DNA of 8,328 bases, from positions 1 through 8,328 of the forward strand of contig JADFXO010000168.1 of assembly GCA_015233485.1 (NCBI GenBank). Direction: 5' to 3'. Origin of the DNA: Nitrospirota bacterium. Its GTDB lineage: Bacteria > Nitrospirota > Thermodesulfovibrionia > Thermodesulfovibrionales > Magnetobacteriaceae. The first letter of the stretch is position 1. Each line of letters starts with the position of its first letter. Made by a program: the position numbers and the translations under genes. The notes under the pieces were generated by a model. That model was not told the origin of the DNA. It saw only the letters and a program-made list of their open reading frames with translations, and searched no databases. This document shows, piece after piece, positions 6,463-8,328 of this stretch.

Positions 6463-6522
6463 GGGGGCAGACCCCGCAGTTTCTATTGCAAGAAATTGTA
6501 ATATGTGCGGGTCGGCCCCCGC
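6463..6522. repeat. GC-rich inverted repeat (REPIN-like, possibly bistable)
   Basis: Left arm 6463-6478 and right arm 6506-6522 pair almost completely (one bulged C at 6472, one A-G mismatch at 6469/6514), enclosing a loop of 27 bases. Each arm can also fold alone: left GGGG...CCCC (6463-6466 with 6472-6475), right GCGGG...CCCGC (6507-6511 with 6518-6522). A minor TTTCT/AGAAA stem sits in the loop. Two self-complementary units in opposite orientation is the plan of a REPIN element. The GGGGCAGACCCC core is of a kind seen as dispersed intergenic repeats in environmental genomes. No U-run follows, so it is not a standard intrinsic terminator. Confidence 0.7.
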
Positions 6523-6748
6523 AAATTCCTTCACCTGTTGCCGAAATACGTGAACCGCCGCCTTTATGCAATATCCGTTTACAATATAAGGATAAAATTA
6601 AATTCTATTATTATAAATTCTGCACCTTGTGATGCAAAAAATATCTTGACATTTTGTAAGCATTCATTGTACTGTTTAGGGCGTGTCATGGCTTGTGGGT
6701 TTGGGTGTCGAATCGCTATAGTATTGGAGTACGCGAGGTGTTATTAAC
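6523..6748. other. Intergenic stretch before the small membrane-protein gene
   Basis: An open frame crosses this region, but its translation has no protein-like character, includes A+T-rich low-complexity codons and lacks a ribosome site, so no gene is called. A possible promoter is TTGACA (6646-6651), 18 bp, TACTGT (6670-6675); the -35 is perfect and the -10 is poor (three of six). AGGTG (6736-6740) is the ribosome site for the GTG start at 6749. Confidence 0.4.
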
Positions 6749-7051
6749 GTGGAAAGATTGAAGAGTTTGTTGGCTGAGGAAGGTTTTTTAGTTGTTTTTG
6801 CTGTGGCGGCGTTGTTATTGTTTAATTGGCACATAATCGCTTCGATGGAGAAGGGTGACGGGCTTACAAGCTATAAATACTTGTTTGGCGCGTGGGCTAC
6901 AGTCATATTTATGCTATATCTTGTATCAAGAAGCTACGCGGGCAGGTATTCAGAAGGTGATGACAGGAATGTTGGGGATAGTGCTGATATTGTAGATGGG
7001 GATGTCGCCGATTTAGAAAAAACCGGGGGAAAGATGGAAGAAGGAAATTAA
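6749..7051 (+). CDS. Small two-helix membrane protein, probable partner of the downstream symporter
   Basis: This is a 100-residue protein with two hydrophobic segments at about 12-31 and 43-60, joined by a short polar loop containing E-K-G-D-G-L-T-S-Y, and a long acidic, soluble tail rich in D and E (about 68-100). The GTG start is supported by AGGTG eight bases upstream. The segment L-F-N-W-x-x-I followed by Y-x-Y-L-F-G-A-W-A recalls small unnamed proteins encoded just upstream of sodium:solute-symporter-type sensor kinases; I do not recognise a named family. The symporter ATG follows its stop by three bases, which suggests translational coupling in one operon. This gene is intact while the partner is broken, so it may now be a leftover. 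The function is unknown; an accessory role for the transporter is an inference from position. Confidence 0.7.
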   Translation: MERLKSLLAEEGFLVVFAVAALLLFNWHIIASMEKGDGLTSYKYLFGAWATVIFMLYLVSRSYAGRYSEGDDRNVGDSADIVDGDVADLEKTGGKMEEGN

Positions 7052-7054
7052 ACG

Positions 7055-7207
7055 ATGTTTAGTGCAGTAAATATTCTTATTGTTATTACATTATACATGT
7101 CGATGCTTTTTGCTGTGGCCCTTATAGTTGAAAGAAAAGCAGCAAAAGGCCTTGCTATTGTAAGTAATCCTATGATGTTCTTACCCGAACCTAGCAAACC
7201 GCAGTAG
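7055..7207 (+). pseudogene. Sodium:solute symporter (SSS family) gene, 5' fragment
   Basis: The ATG follows an AAGGA at 7041-7045 and lies three bases behind the small membrane-protein gene. It starts a 50-residue frame with one hydrophobic helix (about 4-24) and then V-E-R-K-A-A-K-G-L-A-I-V-S-N-P. This is the usual opening of SSS domains found in symporter-sensor kinases (helix 1, then (V/E)-E-R-x-A-x-x-G and N-P before helix 2). After N-P-M-M-F the family sequence breaks off and the frame ends at TAG 7205-7207. The remainder of the symporter continues in another frame from about 7195. Confidence 0.7.
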
Positions 7208-8253
7208 TTGCTGACAACCTGACACAGAAAGACGATGTCATAACCAGTGTTTTACCTACTGTCATTACTAAGAGCACAGTTAGCGATGACAAACGAATTG
7301 AGATAGGCATTAAAGACAATATCAGGCCTGTTGTTAATGATAGTATTAATGAGAACAAAGAAACGTATAAGTACCATAATTATGTAATAATAGCATTGCT
7401 TACATTTTTTACGATATTGTTTGGAGTAAGGAGGCTAGATCCTACAGAAAGACACCAAGGCATTGTAATGGCCGTGGCAATTGAGAGTATCATAAAATTA
7501 ATAGCATTTATGTCTATAGGTATATTTGTCACGTTTTTTCTTTACGATGGTTTTGATGATATTTTCAATAAGTTTAGTTGTATCAACAAAACAAAAATTT
7601 TCCCAAGGGCAGATGCCAGCGTATGGGTGACATACTTTGCCCTGTCGATGTCGGCGATTTTGCTTCTTCCGCGGCAATTTCACGTATCCGTTATAGAAAA
7701 CTTTAAGCCAAGGCATATTTTAACCGCTATGTGGCTGTTCCCACTATATTTGTTCTTGATAAATATCTTTGTTTATCCATTAGCCCTGGGTGGATTAACA
7801 ATAGGTTTGCCGGTTAAGGATGCAGATATATTTGTTCTTTTGTTACCAAAGTTAGGCAAAATACCGTGGTTAACCATGTTTGCATTTATAGGCGGATTCT
7901 CTGCGGCAACCAGCATGGTCATTGTCTGTTCAATGACACTTTCCACGATGGTGACAAATCACATATTGCTTCCAATTGTGATAAGAATCAAGCTGTTAAA
8001 CTTTGTTAAAGGTGGATTGTTGTATTACAAATGGGTTGTGGTGGCTTCGTGTATTTTATTTGGATACTACTTGGCAAGCGTGTTAGACAACGTCTATTTG
8101 GTACCAATGGGCATGATATCTTTTGCCGCAGTCTTTCAACTCATACCATCAATAGTCGGCGGCCTTTTTTGGTCAAAAGGAAGTAAAGGGGGCGCGTTAT
8201 TAGGTGTAATGCTACCCAAAAGTCAAGACATTTTTTCACCCCAAAAGAGGTAG
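7195..8253 (+). pseudogene. Sodium:solute symporter (SSS family) gene, central fragment
   Basis: This frame is open from 7195 (after a TAG at 7192-7194) to the TAG at 8251-8253. It first encodes a polar stretch resembling an external loop, then the core of an SSS transporter: F-G-V-R-R-L-D-P-T-E-R-H-x-G at about 7420-7461, several membrane helices, LLLPRQFHVSVIEN at about 7663-7704, A-M-W-L-F-P-L-Y-L-F-L-I-N, and G-G-F-S-A-A-T-S-M-V-I-V at about 7891-7926, the serine-rich helix near the sodium site. LLPRQFHV is typical of symporters fused to sensor kinases. Helices 2-5 of the fold are absent between the two fragments, and the end after G-G-A-L-L-G-V-M is replaced by an unrelated 13-residue tail, so the last helices and any kinase are lost. 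The first in-frame start codon is a TTG at 7396 with no ribosome site, so independent expression is unlikely. Confidence 0.75.
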
Positions 8254-8280
8254 AGTTCTAAAAAATGAATCTTATTTCAT

Positions 8281-8328
8281 TCAGCCTCCATTTTCCCATA
8301 CTATTTGATTTCCAATTGTAACGACTGA
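8281..8328 (-). CDS. Possible 3' end of a gene entering from the right
   Basis: On the minus strand the last bases of the window are open for 15 codons (SVVTIGNQIVWENGG) and then reach TGA at 8283-8281. Just after it, AATGAA pairs with TTCATT and runs into a string of T on that strand (about 8280-8262), a weak but terminator-like arrangement. The peptide is too short to assign to a family. This may be coincidence. Confidence 0.2.
   Translation of the reverse strand, partial: SVVTIGNQIVWENGG

Noticed and set aside
6505..6747. Plus-strand open frame of 80 codons
   Set aside because: It starts inside the inverted-repeat arm, has no ribosome site, and its translation is cysteine-, isoleucine- and asparagine-rich noise with no recognisable motif.
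7190..7210. Programmed ribosomal frameshift joining the two symporter frames
   Set aside because: No slippery heptamer or following structure is seen, and the transmembrane helices missing between the fragments show a deletion.

Overview
The window looks like a low-conservation stretch of a free-living, Gram-negative-type bacterial chromosome. It carries a soluble multi-domain hybrid histidine kinase, a relic of a sodium:solute symporter of the kind often fused to sensor kinases, short palindromic repeats of the ATTCCCGC-GAAA-GCGGGAAT type, and several worn mobile-element fragments. This mix is common in environmental Nitrospirota (Magnetobacterium-like) and deltaproteobacterial genomes. That placement is an inference from gene style only and is weak.

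Left end (1-630): an internal piece of an IS21-type IstA transposase (minus strand, running off the window) abuts the last third of a GGDEF domain (plus strand). Both genes are cut at the same place, so this is a rearrangement scar. A REPIN-like pair of inverted palindromes follows at about 478-598.

Bases 632-2476 (minus strand) hold the most unusual gene: a 614-residue protein with an N-terminal AlbA_2 (Schlafen-type) domain, a divergent GHKL-like ATP-binding domain, a probable winged-helix region and a C-terminal RNA recognition motif (RRM). The residues that are catalytic in Schlafen-type RNases appear to be present.

Bases 2596-3126 are a tRNA cluster: tRNA-Val(UAC) on the plus strand converges with a two-gene tRNA-His(GUG)/tRNA-Arg(CCG) unit on the minus strand. 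Both units have readable sigma70-type promoters. A DDE-transposase remnant starts within the tRNA-His promoter region.

Bases 3391-6270 encode a two-gene phosphorelay: a cytoplasmic PAS-HisKA-HATPase-REC-REC-HPt kinase, then 24 bp later a CheY-like single-domain receiver. The kinase can autophosphorylate and pass phosphate through its own receivers and HPt domain to the free receiver. No output domain or cognate target is visible in the window.

Bases 6271-6748 have no credible gene but carry a strong sigma70-like promoter overlapped by a full match to the sigma54 consensus, followed by a large GC-rich inverted repeat. Bases 6749-8253 hold a small intact two-helix membrane protein and a decayed symporter: its start is intact, its second to fifth helices are missing, the frame shifts, and its C-terminus is cut off. 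The last 48 bases may be the end of another minus-strand gene.

Overall, the regulatory operon and the tRNAs look functional, and the stretches around them are a patchwork of deletions, insertion-sequence debris and palindromic repeats.
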